Source: Paludibaculum sp.
GTDB lineage: Bacteria; Acidobacteriota; Terriglobia; Bryobacterales; Bryobacteraceae
Direction: 5' to 3'
DNA: 49,299 bases
NCBI GenBank assembly: GCA_029973955.1
Contig: JARKQJ010000180.1
Location: 1 to 49,299, forward strand
In this document: one piece after another, positions 1-8,821 of the stretch
Numbering within the stretch: the stretch's first letter is position 1
Layout of the letters: each line of letters begins with the position of its first letter
The notes under the pieces: generated by a model
The model's input: the letters and a program-made list of their open reading frames with translations, nothing else
What the model was told of the DNA's origin: nothing
Database searches by the model: none
Position numbers and translations under genes: made by a program

Positions 1-97
1 GGCGGCTCTTCTCGCGTGTGAGTGCCTCGCGGCGGGCGGCGGGGGCACAGTAGACACCCCTCCCCTTGGTTGGGGCTAGCCGTTGGGGGCTGGCCAT

Positions 98-162
98 CAG
101 CACTATCGGTCAGCACTATCGGTCAGCACTATCTATCGGCACTATCGGCCGGGACTATCGGC
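98..162. repeat. Tandem array of five 13-bp units
   Basis: Five consecutive 13-bp units share the core ACTATC(GG), which starts at 102, 115, 128, 141 and 154, so the spacing is exactly 13 bp. The first two units are identical (CAGCACTATCGGT) and the later ones drift. The array lies just downstream of the minus-strand M24 peptidase gene. Iterated protein-binding sites or simple slippage could both explain it. The units are short and contiguous with no spacers, so it is not a CRISPR array. Confidence 0.8.
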
Positions 163-188
163 CGGTGGAGTGAGGATTGGAAATAGTG

Positions 189-1358
189 TTAGAGGCGGAG
201 GAGGGCGGACTGGATTTCGCCGGTGACCTCGGCTTTTTGCGCGCCCCGGAAGACGTTGACTTCGCTGCGGATGCCGAATTTGGGGAGGTAGACGCCGGGT
301 TCGATGGAAAAGAGGGCGCCGGGGAGGATGGCGCGGTCGTCGTGGGTTTCGTAGTTGTCCATATTGGCGCCGTTGCCGTGAACGTCTTCGCCGATGGAGT
401 GGCCGGTGCGGTGGAAGAAGTGCATGGCGAGGCCGCGTTGGTGGAGGAAATCCCGCGCGGCGTCGTCGACGTGCCAGCCTTCGAGTTCCCTGCCCTGGGC
501 GACGCCATCGATGACGCAGTTGGCGGCGGCGTCGCGGGCGCCGGTGACGGCGGCGAACACATTCTGGATTTCGTCGGGGGGCGTGGGGCCGCAGAAGCCG
601 GTCCAGGTGATGTCGTAATAGACAGCGCCGGGCTGTTTGAGCTTGGCCCAGAGGTCGATGAGGAGGAGATCGCCGGGGCGGATGGGAGCGTGCGATTCGG
701 GCAGCGGCTCGTAGTGGGGGTTGGAGGCGTTGGCGTTGACCGCGACGATGGGGCCGTGATCGCAAAAGAGGTTTTCCGTTTCAAACGCGCTGAGGATGAA
801 ATGTTTGATGTCGAGTTCGGTGATGGGAGCGCCGGCGGCATGGGCGGCCGAGACGCGCTGAAAGGCGGCGGCGCGGACGGCGTCGACCTTCGCCTGGGCG
901 GCCTTGTGGGAGGCGTATTGAGCCGCCGACAGGCAGGCTTCGAAGATCTGGACGAGGTTGGCGGCGGAGCGGACCTCAACGCCGGTGGAGCGGATGAGTT
1001 CGATGGTGCCTGCATCGACGTTGGCGACGTAGGGGACGGCGCAGAGGGGCGAGTAGTGCATGGCCACGGTTTTGAGGCCTTTCAGGAGTTCGTGCAGAGC
1101 TGCCTGCTGCTGCTGCCAGCCGGCATAGGGGCGCTTTTCGCCGGGGAGGGGATCGAGGACGCGCGGCTCGATTTTGTGGACGAGGCCGATGGGGTCGCCT
1201 TCCGCGGGGACCAGGTAGTACCAGCGGCGGGTGAGGGATTGGGCGGGCTCGAAGTTGAGCACGCGGTAGGCGAGGGGATCGCGGCGGTGGTGGTCGAAGA
1301 AGAGGTAACCGTCGAGCTGGTACTGGCGGAGGGCTTTCTGGATCTCTTGGATGCGCAT
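189..1358 (-). CDS. M24 family metallopeptidase (Xaa-Pro aminopeptidase type)
   Basis: This 389-residue protein belongs to the pita-bread (M24) peptidases, which release N-terminal residues, often before proline, using two metal ions. All five expected metal ligands are visible: D235 (LLIDLWA), D249 (YYDITWT), H320 (HRTGHSIG), E353 (FSIEPGVY) and E366 (RSEVNVF). The N-terminal ~150 residues resemble the creatinase-like domain of this family. There is no signal peptide, so it is probably cytoplasmic. I chose the ATG at 1358; two in-frame TTG codons lie directly upstream (1364, 1361). A TACACT hexamer sits 7 nt before the ATG and no Shine-Dalgarno sequence is visible, so the mRNA may be leaderless. 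The gene is divergent from valS. The exact substrate is not resolved. Confidence 0.88.
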   Translation of the reverse strand: MRIQEIQKALRQYQLDGYLFFDHHRRDPLAYRVLNFEPAQSLTRRWYYLVPAEGDPIGLVHKIEPRVLDPLPGEKRPYAGWQQQQAALHELLKGLKTVAMHYSPLCAVPYVANVDAGTIELIRSTGVEVRSAANLVQIFEACLSAAQYASHKAAQAKVDAVRAAAFQRVSAAHAAGAPITELDIKHFILSAFETENLFCDHGPIVAVNANASNPHYEPLPESHAPIRPGDLLLIDLWAKLKQPGAVYYDITWTGFCGPTPPDEIQNVFAAVTGARDAAANCVIDGVAQGRELEGWHVDDAARDFLHQRGLAMHFFHRTGHSIGEDVHGNGANMDNYETHDDRAILPGALFSIEPGVYLPKFGIRSEVNVFRGAQKAEVTGEIQSALLRL

Positions 1359-1406
1359 CAACAATAGTGTACGGGAGTGGGGGCTTGGTAGACTGGGAGT
1401 TTACCC

Positions 1407-4085
1407 ATGCAGCTGGAAAAAGTCTATGAACCGCAGCGGTTTGAGCCGCGTTGGGCCGAGCTTTGGATCGACCGCGGATATTTTCACGCGCCGAGCGAAA
1501 AGCAGGCGGGGCGCGATGTGTTCTCGCTGGTGATTCCGCCGCCGAACGTGACGGGGAGTCTGCACATCGGGCACATGCTGGAGCACACGGAGATCGATGT
1601 GACGGTGCGGTGGCACCGGATGAAGGGCGACCAGACGCTGTGGCTGCCGGGTCAGGACCACGCCGGCATCGCGACGCAGATGGTGGTGGAGCGGGCGCTG
1701 AAGGCGGAAGAGAACATCACGCGGCACGACCTGGGCCGCGAGAAGTTCGTGGAACGGGTGTGGCAGTGGAAGGAACAGTACGGCGGGACGATCATCGGGC
1801 AGATGAAGCGGATTGGGGACTCTTGCGACTGGCAGAGGAACCGGTTCACGCTGGACGCCGGGCTGAGCCGGGCGGTGCGCGAGACGTTCGTGCGGCTGTA
1901 TGAGAAGGGCCTGATCTATCGCGGCGAGTACATGGTGAACTGGTGCCCGCGGTGCGACACGGCGCTGTCGGACCTGGAAGTGGTGCACGAGGAGAGCCCG
2001 GGGAACCTGTGGCACATCCAGTATCCTGTGCAAGGGATGCCGGGGCGGTTTGTGACCGTGGCGACGACGCGGCCTGAGACGATGCTGGGCGATACGGCGG
2101 TGTGCGTAAATCCGGAGGACGAGCGGTACCTGGACCTGCACGGCAAGAGCGTGCTGCTGCCGCTGATGAACCGCGAGATTCCGGTGATCTGCGATCCTTT
2201 GGCGGATCCGGCGTTTGGGACCGGTGTGGTGAAGGTGACGCCGGCGCACGATCCGAACGACTTTGAGGCGGGGCGGCGGCACAATCTGCCGCACGTGAAG
2301 GTGATCGACCAGCACGGCGTGATGACGGAAGCGGCGGGCGCCTATGCCGGCCTGGACCGCTACGAGGCGCGGAAGAGGGTGCTGGAGGATTTGGAAGCGC
2401 AAGGGTTCCTGGTGAAGACCGAGGCCTATGCGCTCAATGCGGGCAAGTGCCAGCGCTGCAAGACGGTGGTGGAGCCGCTGGTGTCGAAGCAGTGGTTCTG
2501 CCGGATGAAGCCGCTGGCCGAGCCGGCCATCAAAGCGGTGGAAGAGGGCCGGATCAGGATTGTTCCGGAGAACCACGCGAAGACGTATTTCGAGTGGATG
2601 TACAACATCCGCGACTGGTGCGTGTCGCGGCAGTTGTGGTGGGGGCACCGGATTCCGGCGTGGCACTGCGGCGCGTGCGGCGAGGTGACTGTGTCGCGGG
2701 AAGACGCGGTGGCGTGCGCCAAGTGCGGGTCGGCCGAGCTGACGCAGGATCCGGACGTGCTGGATACGTGGTTTTCGAGCGGATTGTGGCCGTTTTCGAC
2801 ATTGGGCTGGCCGGACCAGACCGAGGATCTGAAGACGTACTATCCGACCACGCTGCTGATCACGGGGTTCGACATCCTGTTCTTCTGGGTGGCGCGCATG
2901 ATCATGCTGGGCATCGAGTGCATGGGCGACGTGCCGTTCCGGACGGTGTACATCCATGGCTTGGTCCGAGACGCGCAGAAGCAGAAGATGTCGAAGACGA
3001 AGGGGAATACGATCGATCCGCTGGCGGTGACGGAGCAGTATGGGACCGACGCGGTGCGCTTTGCGCTGCTGCGCGGGGCGGCGCCGGGCACCGACATCGC
3101 GCTGAGCGAGGAGCGGATGGTGAGTTCGCGGGCGTTCGCGAACAAGATCTGGAACGCGGCGCGGTTCATCTTCATGCAGATGGAGAAGGTCGGCCTGGAG
3201 CAGCTTTCGGTGGAGGAGGTGGAGACGGCGATTCCGGCGGCAGCGGCGATCGGCGGCTCCGTGCCGTTGGAGGATCGCTGGATTCACCACCGGCTGACGG
3301 AGCTGGCGGCGAAAATGGACGCGGCGCACAAGAACTACCGGTATCACGAGGCCGCGGACCTGATCTGGACTTTCCTGTGGGACGAGTTCTGCGACTGGTA
3401 TGTGGAGGTGAAGAAGCTGCGCGTGAACCAGGGAGTGGATGCCCGGGCGCACGTGGAGACGCTGGTGCGGGTGTTCGAGCGGGCACTGAGGATGCTGCAT
3501 CCGTTGATGCCGTTCGTCACCGAGGAGCTGTGGCAGAGGTTTGTGGCCAAGGGCGCGAAGGTGCCGGAGTCTGTGTGCCTGGCGGCGTATCCGCAGGCGG
3601 GAGACGGGCTGGACGAAGAGGGCGCGCGGGCGTTCGGGCTGCTGCAGGAGATGGTGACGGCGGCGCGGGCTCTGCGGGCCGATAACAAGATCGACCCGGG
3701 GGTGAAGGTGGAGGGGTGGATCGAGACCACGTCGGAGCGGGCCGCGGGGGTGGCCGCGGCGGAGGTTTCGGTGGTGAATGCGCTGGCGCATGGATCTTTC
3801 ACGGTGAATCCGGCGGAGAAGGGCTCCGGGGCGCGGCGGGCCGCGGTGGAGTTTGCCCTGGCTCTGAAGTTGTCGGCGACGCAGGCGGAGGCGATCCGGG
3901 CGAGGGTGACGAAGCGGATTGGCGAATTGGAGAAGGTGATTGCCGGGAGTACCCGGCAGCTTTCGAGCGAGGCCTTTGTGGCTAAGGCTCCGGCGCACGT
4001 GATTGAGGGGATCAAAGAGAAGCTGGCCCAGTACGAGACCGAGTTGCGAGAACAGAAGGCGGCTTTGGCGGAGTTGGAATCGTGA
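1407..4085 (+). CDS. valS: Valine--tRNA ligase
   Basis: The protein charges tRNA-Val with valine in the cytoplasm. At 892 residues it has the usual class Ia length. The HIGH signature is at residues 53-56 ([10 protein letters not shown]) and the KMSKS-type loop at about 527-531 reads KMSKT followed by KGNTIDPL. Between them lie the editing (CP1) domain and Cys pairs typical of zinc-containing ValRS (CQRC near 349, CGAC and CAKC around 422-441). The C terminus carries the ValRS-specific coiled-coil arm. The start ATG at 1407 has a weak GGGAG about 7 nt upstream. The stop overlaps the GTG start of nadC by 4 bp (GTGA), which implies translational coupling. Certain by sequence motifs. Confidence 0.98.
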   Translation: MQLEKVYEPQRFEPRWAELWIDRGYFHAPSEKQAGRDVFSLVIPPPNVTGSLHIGHMLEHTEIDVTVRWHRMKGDQTLWLPGQDHAGIATQMVVERALKAEENITRHDLGREKFVERVWQWKEQYGGTIIGQMKRIGDSCDWQRNRFTLDAGLSRAVRETFVRLYEKGLIYRGEYMVNWCPRCDTALSDLEVVHEESPGNLWHIQYPVQGMPGRFVTVATTRPETMLGDTAVCVNPEDERYLDLHGKSVLLPLMNREIPVICDPLADPAFGTGVVKVTPAHDPNDFEAGRRHNLPHVKVIDQHGVMTEAAGAYAGLDRYEARKRVLEDLEAQGFLVKTEAYALNAGKCQRCKTVVEPLVSKQWFCRMKPLAEPAIKAVEEGRIRIVPENHAKTYFEWMYNIRDWCVSRQLWWGHRIPAWHCGACGEVTVSREDAVACAKCGSAELTQDPDVLDTWFSSGLWPFSTLGWPDQTEDLKTYYPTTLLITGFDILFFWVARMIMLGIECMGDVPFRTVYIHGLVRDAQKQKMSKTKGNTIDPLAVTEQYGTDAVRFALLRGAAPGTDIALSEERMVSSRAFANKIWNAARFIFMQMEKVGLEQLSVEEVETAIPAAAAIGGSVPLEDRWIHHRLTELAAKMDAAHKNYRYHEAADLIWTFLWDEFCDWYVEVKKLRVNQGVDARAHVETLVRVFERALRMLHPLMPFVTEELWQRFVAKGAKVPESVCLAAYPQAGDGLDEEGARAFGLLQEMVTAARALRADNKIDPGVKVEGWIETTSERAAGVAAAEVSVVNALAHGSFTVNPAEKGSGARRAAVEFALALKLSATQAEAIRARVTKRIGELEKVIAGSTRQLSSEAFVAKAPAHVIEGIKEKLAQYETELREQKAALAELES

Positions 4086-4930
4086 TTGAGTTTGATTGGG
4101 GGCATCCCGACGTAATTGAACTGGTGAAGCTGGCGCTGCGGGAGGACGTGGGCGCTGGGGACATTACTTCGGAGTTGACCGTTCCGGCGGAGCGGATGGC
4201 TTCGGGAGTGTTCCGGGCCAAGGAAGAGCTGGTGGTGGCCGGGACCGAGGTTCTGGAGACGGTCTATTCGTTGATGGGTGGGGTTTCGGCCTTGGAGGTG
4301 CTGCGGCCCAGTGGCTCCGCGGTTTCGGCTGGAGAGTGTCTCGCTCGCGTGCGGGGACGGGCGCGGACTTTGCTCACGTGTGAGCGAGTCTCGTTGAATC
4401 TGCTGCAGCGGCTAAGCGGGGTGGCGACTTTGGCCCGGGCGTTCGTTCGGGAGACCGAGGGGACGCGGTGCAAGATTCTGGATACCCGGAAGACGACGCC
4501 GGGACTGCGGCGTTTGGAGAAGATGGCTTCCATGGCCGGCGGGGTGACCAACCACCGGATGGGCCTGTACGACGCGATTCTGATCAAGAACAACCACATC
4601 TCGGCGGCGGGGGGCGTCCGCGCCGCGCTGGCCGCGGTGGCGGGGCAGCCGATTCCGGCGGAGATTGAAGTGCGGACGCTTGAGGAACTGGATGAGGCCC
4701 TGGAATGCGGGGCGCGGCATCTGCTGCTGGATAATCTGACTCCGGAGGAGGCCCGGGTTTGGATTGAGCGGATCGGGGAGCGGGCCACCACGGAGTTGAG
4801 TGGAGGGATCACGTTGGAGACCGCCCGGGCGTATGCGCTCGCCGGGGCGGATTACCTTTCGAGCGGAGCGATTACGCATTCGGCGCGGGCGGTGGATATC
4901 AATTTTCGCCTGGAGTGGGAGGGAGAGTGA
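4082..4930 (+). CDS. nadC: Nicotinate-nucleotide pyrophosphorylase (carboxylating)
   Basis: This enzyme makes nicotinate mononucleotide from quinolinate and PRPP in de novo NAD synthesis. The 282-residue length is normal. Family motifs are clear: [13 protein letters not shown] at about 139-151, the phosphate/quinolinate-binding stretch [20 protein letters not shown] just after it, [10 protein letters not shown], and the C-terminal [19 protein letters not shown] with SSGAITHS. It begins with GTG inside the valS stop region (4-bp overlap), so it is co-translated with valS. A REP-like element separates it from birA. The other NAD genes (nadA, nadB) are not in the window. Confidence 0.97.
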   Translation: MIEFDWGHPDVIELVKLALREDVGAGDITSELTVPAERMASGVFRAKEELVVAGTEVLETVYSLMGGVSALEVLRPSGSAVSAGECLARVRGRARTLLTCERVSLNLLQRLSGVATLARAFVRETEGTRCKILDTRKTTPGLRRLEKMASMAGGVTNHRMGLYDAILIKNNHISAAGGVRAALAAVAGQPIPAEIEVRTLEELDEALECGARHLLLDNLTPEEARVWIERIGERATTELSGGITLETARAYALAGADYLSSGAITHSARAVDINFRLEWEGE

Positions 4931-4944
4931 GTGCGGTGGGGGAG

Positions 4945-5033
4945 GTGGACGGGACAGTCACGCTGTGTCCACTTAGAGAGGAATGGCAGGGTTTTCGGCG
5001 GATGCCGGTTTGGGACACAGGTGACTGTCCCGG
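4945..5033 (+). repeat. REP-like inverted-repeat element, copy 1
   Basis: This intergenic element lies between nadC and birA. The outer arm GGGACAGTCACGCTGTGTCC (4951-4970) is matched in reverse complement by GGGACACAGGTGACTGTCCC (5012-5031), giving an ~81-bp element with inverted ends and a variable middle. A second copy in the opposite orientation lies at 45847-45926. The layout resembles REP/BIME elements mobilised by RAYT (TnpA-REP) transposases, but no such transposase is in this window. The folded RNA could also act as a processing or stability element within the valS-nadC-birA transcript. Confidence 0.8.
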
Positions 5034-5051
5034 TGGGTTGGGGAGGATGCC

Positions 5052-5765
5052 TTGAGGAAGATTGAGTGGCATGGTTCGATTGGGTCTACGATGACTCGGG
5101 CGGCGGAGCTGGCATCGGAGGGGTGCGCCAGCGGGACCGTGGTGGGCGCCGATGTGCAGACGGCGGGACAAGGGCGGCTGGGGCGGAGTTGGGAGTCGCA
5201 GTTGGGCGGGCTGTACTTCACGATGATTCTGCGGCCTCGGGTTTCGATGAAAGACCTGCCGGTGGTGACCATGGCGCTTGGGCTGGCGGTGGCGGATGCG
5301 GTGCAGATGTTCGCGGGAGTGGCGGCGGATTTGCGGTGGCCGAACGATCTCATGATCGGAGAGAAGAAGCTGGCGGGAATTCTGACGCAATGGCACGATG
5401 GGGCGGTGCTGGCGGGGATTGGGTTGAACGTGGGGCAGAGTGAGTTTCCGGAGGGCGTTCCGGCGACCTCGTTGGCATTGGAGACGGGGGTGGAACAGAA
5501 TCGGGATCTTCTGTTGCGCGCGATCGCGGGCTCAGTGGAGAGCCACGTGAAGATCCTGGAGACGAGCGGTGTGCGGGCGATCCTGCGGCTCTTTGAGAGC
5601 GCGTCGAGTTATGTGGTGGGAAAGCGCGTCCGGGTTGAGATGCCGGGCGGCGATCTGTTCGGGACGACCGAAGGGTTGACGGACGATGGGTTTTTGCTGC
5701 TGCGGACCGTGGATGGGCAGATGGTGACGGTTACGGCCGGCGGCGTGCGTCCTTGGGCGGATTGA
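5052..5765 (+). CDS. birA: Biotin--[acetyl-CoA-carboxylase] ligase
   Basis: This enzyme activates biotin with ATP and attaches it to the carrier lysine of biotin-dependent carboxylases. It has 237 residues and the biotinyl-AMP loop GQGRLGRSW at about 40-47 (GRGRxGR family motif), then LRWPNDLMIGEKKLAGIL and a C-terminal SH3-like part. There is no N-terminal helix-turn-helix, so it is a ligase only and not a repressor of the E. coli type. The start is TTG at 5052, supported by GGGAGG at 5041-5046, five bases upstream. Its last 35 bp overlap the 3' end of the convergent gene at 5731-6387. It probably follows valS-nadC in one transcript. Confidence 0.95.
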   Translation: MRKIEWHGSIGSTMTRAAELASEGCASGTVVGADVQTAGQGRLGRSWESQLGGLYFTMILRPRVSMKDLPVVTMALGLAVADAVQMFAGVAADLRWPNDLMIGEKKLAGILTQWHDGAVLAGIGLNVGQSEFPEGVPATSLALETGVEQNRDLLLRAIAGSVESHVKILETSGVRAILRLFESASSYVVGKRVRVEMPGGDLFGTTEGLTDDGFLLLRTVDGQMVTVTAGGVRPWAD

Positions 5766-6387
5766 AATCGAAGAGCGACGGGTCGGGCGGCTGGAGGCCG
5801 GGCGGCCGGAGGTAGTCGCAGCGTTCGCGGAGGTTGGTTTGGGGGTAGTCGGCGTATTCGGCGCGGAGGATGACGGCGCGTTCGGGATCGATCCAGAGGG
5901 TGGAGCGGAAGCCGGTCTTCACGAGACTCTTCACTTCGATTTGAACGACAGCGGCTTCGATGCGGGCGTGGGGGCGCTTGAGGGTCTCGAAGCGGAGGAA
6001 GCGGGCGTTGGCGGTGAGGCGGTCGAGATTGGCGTAGCGCTCGATGTGCGCGTTCTGCTGCTGCTCGATGGTGAGTTCCAGGGGGGAGCCGGGATCCTCG
6101 ATGGAGTAGGAATTGTCGCTGGAAAAGTAGGCGTAGACGCGCGTGCCGTCGGAGACGATTTGGCGGAGTGAAGTCCCCTGGAAGGAGTAGTAGTATCGGC
6201 CGCCGGCATCGCGAGCGTAGCGGATGTGGTTGGCGAGGTGCATCTCGCCGGGATCAATGCGGGAAGTGCGGGCTTCGAAGTCGAAGGTGGCGAGGGTGGA
6301 GTAGGTTTCGGAGACGCGGCGGAGGAGGTCGGCGACGTTTGGTGGAGGTGGCGCGAGGAGGTAGGCCAGGACGACTGCCGGCAGCAT
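5731..6387 (-). CDS. LolA-like secreted protein of unknown function
   Basis: This 218-residue protein starts with a short hydrophobic segment (MLPAVVLAYLLAPPPP) that looks like a signal peptide or anchor. The body has the feel of the LolA/LolB/DUF2092 superfamily, a lipid-binding half-barrel: an early 'LLRRVSETYSTLATFDFEA', then alternating strands and a late 'WIDPERAVILRAEY' like the 'WID..t.lP' strand of that family. It is therefore likely periplasmic and may bind a lipid or lipoprotein; this is inference. A well-formed promoter ends 6 nt before the ATG (see 6394-6422). The 3' end overlaps birA by 35 bp in convergent orientation. Confidence 0.7.
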   Translation of the reverse strand: MLPAVVLAYLLAPPPPNVADLLRRVSETYSTLATFDFEARTSRIDPGEMHLANHIRYARDAGGRYYYSFQGTSLRQIVSDGTRVYAYFSSDNSYSIEDPGSPLELTIEQQQNAHIERYANLDRLTANARFLRFETLKRPHARIEAAVVQIEVKSLVKTGFRSTLWIDPERAVILRAEYADYPQTNLRERCDYLRPPGLQPPDPSLFDFNPPKDARRRP

Positions 6388-6393
6388 GGCTGG

Positions 6394-6422
6394 ATGCTAT
6401 CGAAAGCGGAGCAGGGTGTCTA
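6394..6422 (-). promoter_or_regulatory. Candidate leaderless promoter of the LolA-like gene
   Basis: Read on the minus strand, TAGACA (6422-6417) is followed by a 17-bp spacer and TAGCAT (6399-6394). The ATG of the 5731-6387 gene starts 6 nt further on, so transcription would start at or next to the start codon. No Shine-Dalgarno sequence is present. The -35 box overlaps the TAG stop codon of the upstream gene (6420-7964). Confidence 0.55.
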
Positions 6423-7964
6423 GCGGCGCTTGGCGCGGCTGACTGAGATGGAGGTTCCGCCGCGGGGCTTGCCGAGGAGAGAGCGGGCGATTTCGATGCG
6501 GCCCATGAGGACGAGGTCGGGATCGGTGATGGTGAGGAGGTGCTCGTCGGCGTCGACGCCTTCGGCCTTGGCGGCGCGGTAGAGGACGGAGCGGAGGTAC
6601 TGGATGGACGGCCAGCGTTCGCGCTCGGCCTGGTTGGGCTGGTCGGCGTTGGTGTCGAGCTTGTAGAGTTCAGCGCAGGAAGCGAGGCCGGTGTTGATGG
6701 CGAGGAGGGCGGAGTCGTTGTCCTTGGCGGCGATGGCGGCGTCGGCGAGAGCGGCCCAGGCGCCGGCGTTGAGCTGAGGATCCTTGATGGTCTTGAGGAT
6801 TTTGACGGCCTGGCCGACGACTGCGCGGGCGGTGGCTGGATCGGAAGAGGCGGCGAGATTGGCGAGTTGAATCAGGGTAGAGACCTGCATGTGCTCGACG
6901 GGGATTTCGGGGACGCGGGAGATGGCGGTTTGGAGGTCTTTCCTGCCGAGGGCGACGATTTCGCTGGAGCGGGTGCTGGCGAGGGCGTCGAGGCGCATGC
7001 GGGCGGCGTCGTTGGGGTTGTGGGACTCTCCTTTGCCGGTGGTCCGCATATTGATGGAGAGGTTCTCGGGATCGCCGGCAGTCAGGGCTTGGCGGCCCTC
7101 GGGGAAGCGATTGACGGTCTCCTGGAGGGCGGGGCGGGCTTCAAGGAGAGTTGCCGCCCGCTTGGGGTCGTACTCGCGGAGGACCTGGATGATGTCGAAC
7201 AACTGGTAGTCTTTGTTGGTGTCGAAACTGGCGCTGCCGCGGGGGCCGGAGAGGGTGACGATGGTGTTGGAACTGTCCTCAAGCGAGAGGATGGCATCCA
7301 GGAGTTTGGAGACGGCGGGTTCGACGACGGGTCGCGGGAGAGTGCGCCAATGCTTGGCGATCAAGGATTGGTAAGGAGTGCCCGAGTCGAGTTGGATGGT
7401 GACGAAGGCGTTGGAGAAGAGCGAGAGACGCCGGGGGTCGTCGGCGGGAAGAGCGGTGAGGAGTGCGTCGATGGCACGCAGGGGCGGGTAGCCTTGTCCG
7501 GCGTTTTCGTCGGTGAGGCGGACGGCTCGATCGATGTCCCTGCGGTCGAGGAGGGAACGGGCGATGCGGTCGATGGCGGGGCCGCGGCGGTCGACGGGGA
7601 GGCCGGCGAGCATTTCAATGGCTTTGTCCGGGTCAACGGCGGCGGCGGCGAGGACAACACGGATCTGAAGGTTGGAGGGAGAGACGTTGGAGCTGGATTC
7701 AGGCGGGACGGCGGCGGCGGCGGCAAAGGCCTGGTCGAGGAGTTCCGTGGTCTTCTTCTTGTCGAAGTCGGGATAGAGCTGGACGATTTCGAGCAGGGCT
7801 GCCACCTGGATGGCGGGGGTAGCGGAGGAGAGCGTTTCGAGGGAAGAGTCGAGGAGTTGGCGGGCCTTCTGTTGGGGGGTGGGTCTGGCTTCGGCGGACG
7901 GCTGATCCTGCGCGGAGAGGAGAGGGAAGAGGAGGACCGCTGAGAGAAAGCGCATGGTGGGCAT
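6420..7964 (-). CDS. Secreted helical-repeat protein, function unknown
   Basis: The 514-residue protein has a clear signal peptide (MRFLSAVLLFPLLSAQ after a three-residue lead) and then an almost entirely alpha-helical, Ala/Leu-rich body. Short helix pairs of about 35-40 residues suggest a TPR/HEAT-like solenoid, for example the segments around 'LLEIVQLYPDFDKKKTTELL' and 'DPDKAIEMLAGLPVDRRGP'. No catalytic motif is visible. It is likely a periplasmic scaffold or interaction protein. Two ATG codons are possible (7964 and 7955); neither has a Shine-Dalgarno sequence, and a TATACC hexamer lies 4 nt before the first. The LolA-like gene follows on the same strand after 32 bp. Confidence 0.72.
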   Translation of the reverse strand: MPTMRFLSAVLLFPLLSAQDQPSAEARPTPQQKARQLLDSSLETLSSATPAIQVAALLEIVQLYPDFDKKKTTELLDQAFAAAAAVPPESSSNVSPSNLQIRVVLAAAAVDPDKAIEMLAGLPVDRRGPAIDRIARSLLDRRDIDRAVRLTDENAGQGYPPLRAIDALLTALPADDPRRLSLFSNAFVTIQLDSGTPYQSLIAKHWRTLPRPVVEPAVSKLLDAILSLEDSSNTIVTLSGPRGSASFDTNKDYQLFDIIQVLREYDPKRAATLLEARPALQETVNRFPEGRQALTAGDPENLSINMRTTGKGESHNPNDAARMRLDALASTRSSEIVALGRKDLQTAISRVPEIPVEHMQVSTLIQLANLAASSDPATARAVVGQAVKILKTIKDPQLNAGAWAALADAAIAAKDNDSALLAINTGLASCAELYKLDTNADQPNQAERERWPSIQYLRSVLYRAAKAEGVDADEHLLTITDPDLVLMGRIEIARSLLGKPRGGTSISVSRAKRR

Positions 7965-8050
7965 CGCCGGTATAGACGCGCCAGGGGCAAGAGTTGTTCG
8001 CAGGAGGAGAGCAGAATCCCGGCATGACTGCTAGCCTGAGAAATTGAGCC

Positions 8051-8821
8051 ATGCTGCTAGCGATTGATGCCGGGAATACGAACCTGACGATTGGGATTTT
8101 CGAAGGCGAGAAGATCCGGACGAGATGGCGGCTGAAGACGGTGCACGACCAGACGCCGGACGAGTGGGGGATCAAGCTGCGGAGCCTGTTCGCGGTGGAG
8201 GATCTGCCGCTGGACCTGGTGAAGGGGATTGCCGTGGCGAGCGTGGTGCCGCCGCTGGAGTCGACGCTACTGGCGATGGGGGAGAGGTACTTCAGGACCG
8301 AGCCGATGTTTGTGACGGGGCGGACGGAGACGGGGCTGAGCGTGCTGGTGGACAACCCGCGGGAGGTGGGGGCGGACCGGATTGTGAATGCGGTGGCGGC
8401 GCTGGCGAAGTACGGCGGGCCGTGCATCGTGGTGGATCTGGGGACGGCGATCACGTTTGACGCGGTGAGCGCGCGGCAGGAGTATCTGGGGGGAGTGATC
8501 TGTCCGGGCATTGGGATTTCGGTGTCGGGGCTGTTCCAGAAGACGGCGCGCCTGCCGATGGTGGACTTCAAGGACCCGGGGCGGCTGATCGGGACGAACA
8601 CGGTGCAGAGCATGCAGTCGGGGCTGTACTACGGGACGATTGCGATGATCGACGGGATTGTGGAGGGGATGCGGAAAGAGATGGGGCCGGAGACGAAGGC
8701 GGTAGCGACGGGAGGCCAGGCGGGGCTGATCACGAAGGGATCGAAGTGGGTGCGGATCGCGGATGAGGATCTGACCTTGGAGGGGTTGCGGATGATCTGG
8801 GAGATGAATCGCGGACGATGA
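8051..8821 (+). CDS. coaX: Type III pantothenate kinase
   Basis: This enzyme phosphorylates pantothenate, the first step of coenzyme A synthesis. It has 256 residues, normal for CoaX. The ASKHA-fold phosphate loop is at the N terminus (MLLAIDAGNTN, with D6), followed by the diagnostic NPREVGADRIVNAVAA segment, the VVDLGTAITFD motif and the EYLGGVICPGI stretch. BirA and CoaX genes are neighbours in many bacteria; here they are split by two minus-strand genes. Its stop overlaps the next gene by 4 bp (ATGA). A strong match on motifs. Confidence 0.96.
   Translation: MLLAIDAGNTNLTIGIFEGEKIRTRWRLKTVHDQTPDEWGIKLRSLFAVEDLPLDLVKGIAVASVVPPLESTLLAMGERYFRTEPMFVTGRTETGLSVLVDNPREVGADRIVNAVAALAKYGGPCIVVDLGTAITFDAVSARQEYLGGVICPGIGISVSGLFQKTARLPMVDFKDPGRLIGTNTVQSMQSGLYYGTIAMIDGIVEGMRKEMGPETKAVATGGQAGLITKGSKWVRIADEDLTLEGLRMIWEMNRGR

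Noticed and set aside
98..162. CRISPR array
   Set aside because: Units are 13 bp and contiguous with no spacers, and no cas gene is present.
177..1367. Long open frame antisense to the M24 peptidase gene
   Set aside because: Low-complexity Gly/Asp/Val product without domains, while the minus strand has all five metal ligands of a known family.
1401..3998. Long open frame antisense to valS (865 codons)
   Set aside because: Its composition is the reversed image of valS (Arg/His/Pro-rich, no domain), a common effect of high GC.
6540..7943. Plus-strand gene antisense to the helical-repeat protein
   Set aside because: The product is Gly/Val/Asp-rich without a domain, whereas the minus-strand product has a signal peptide and helical repeats.
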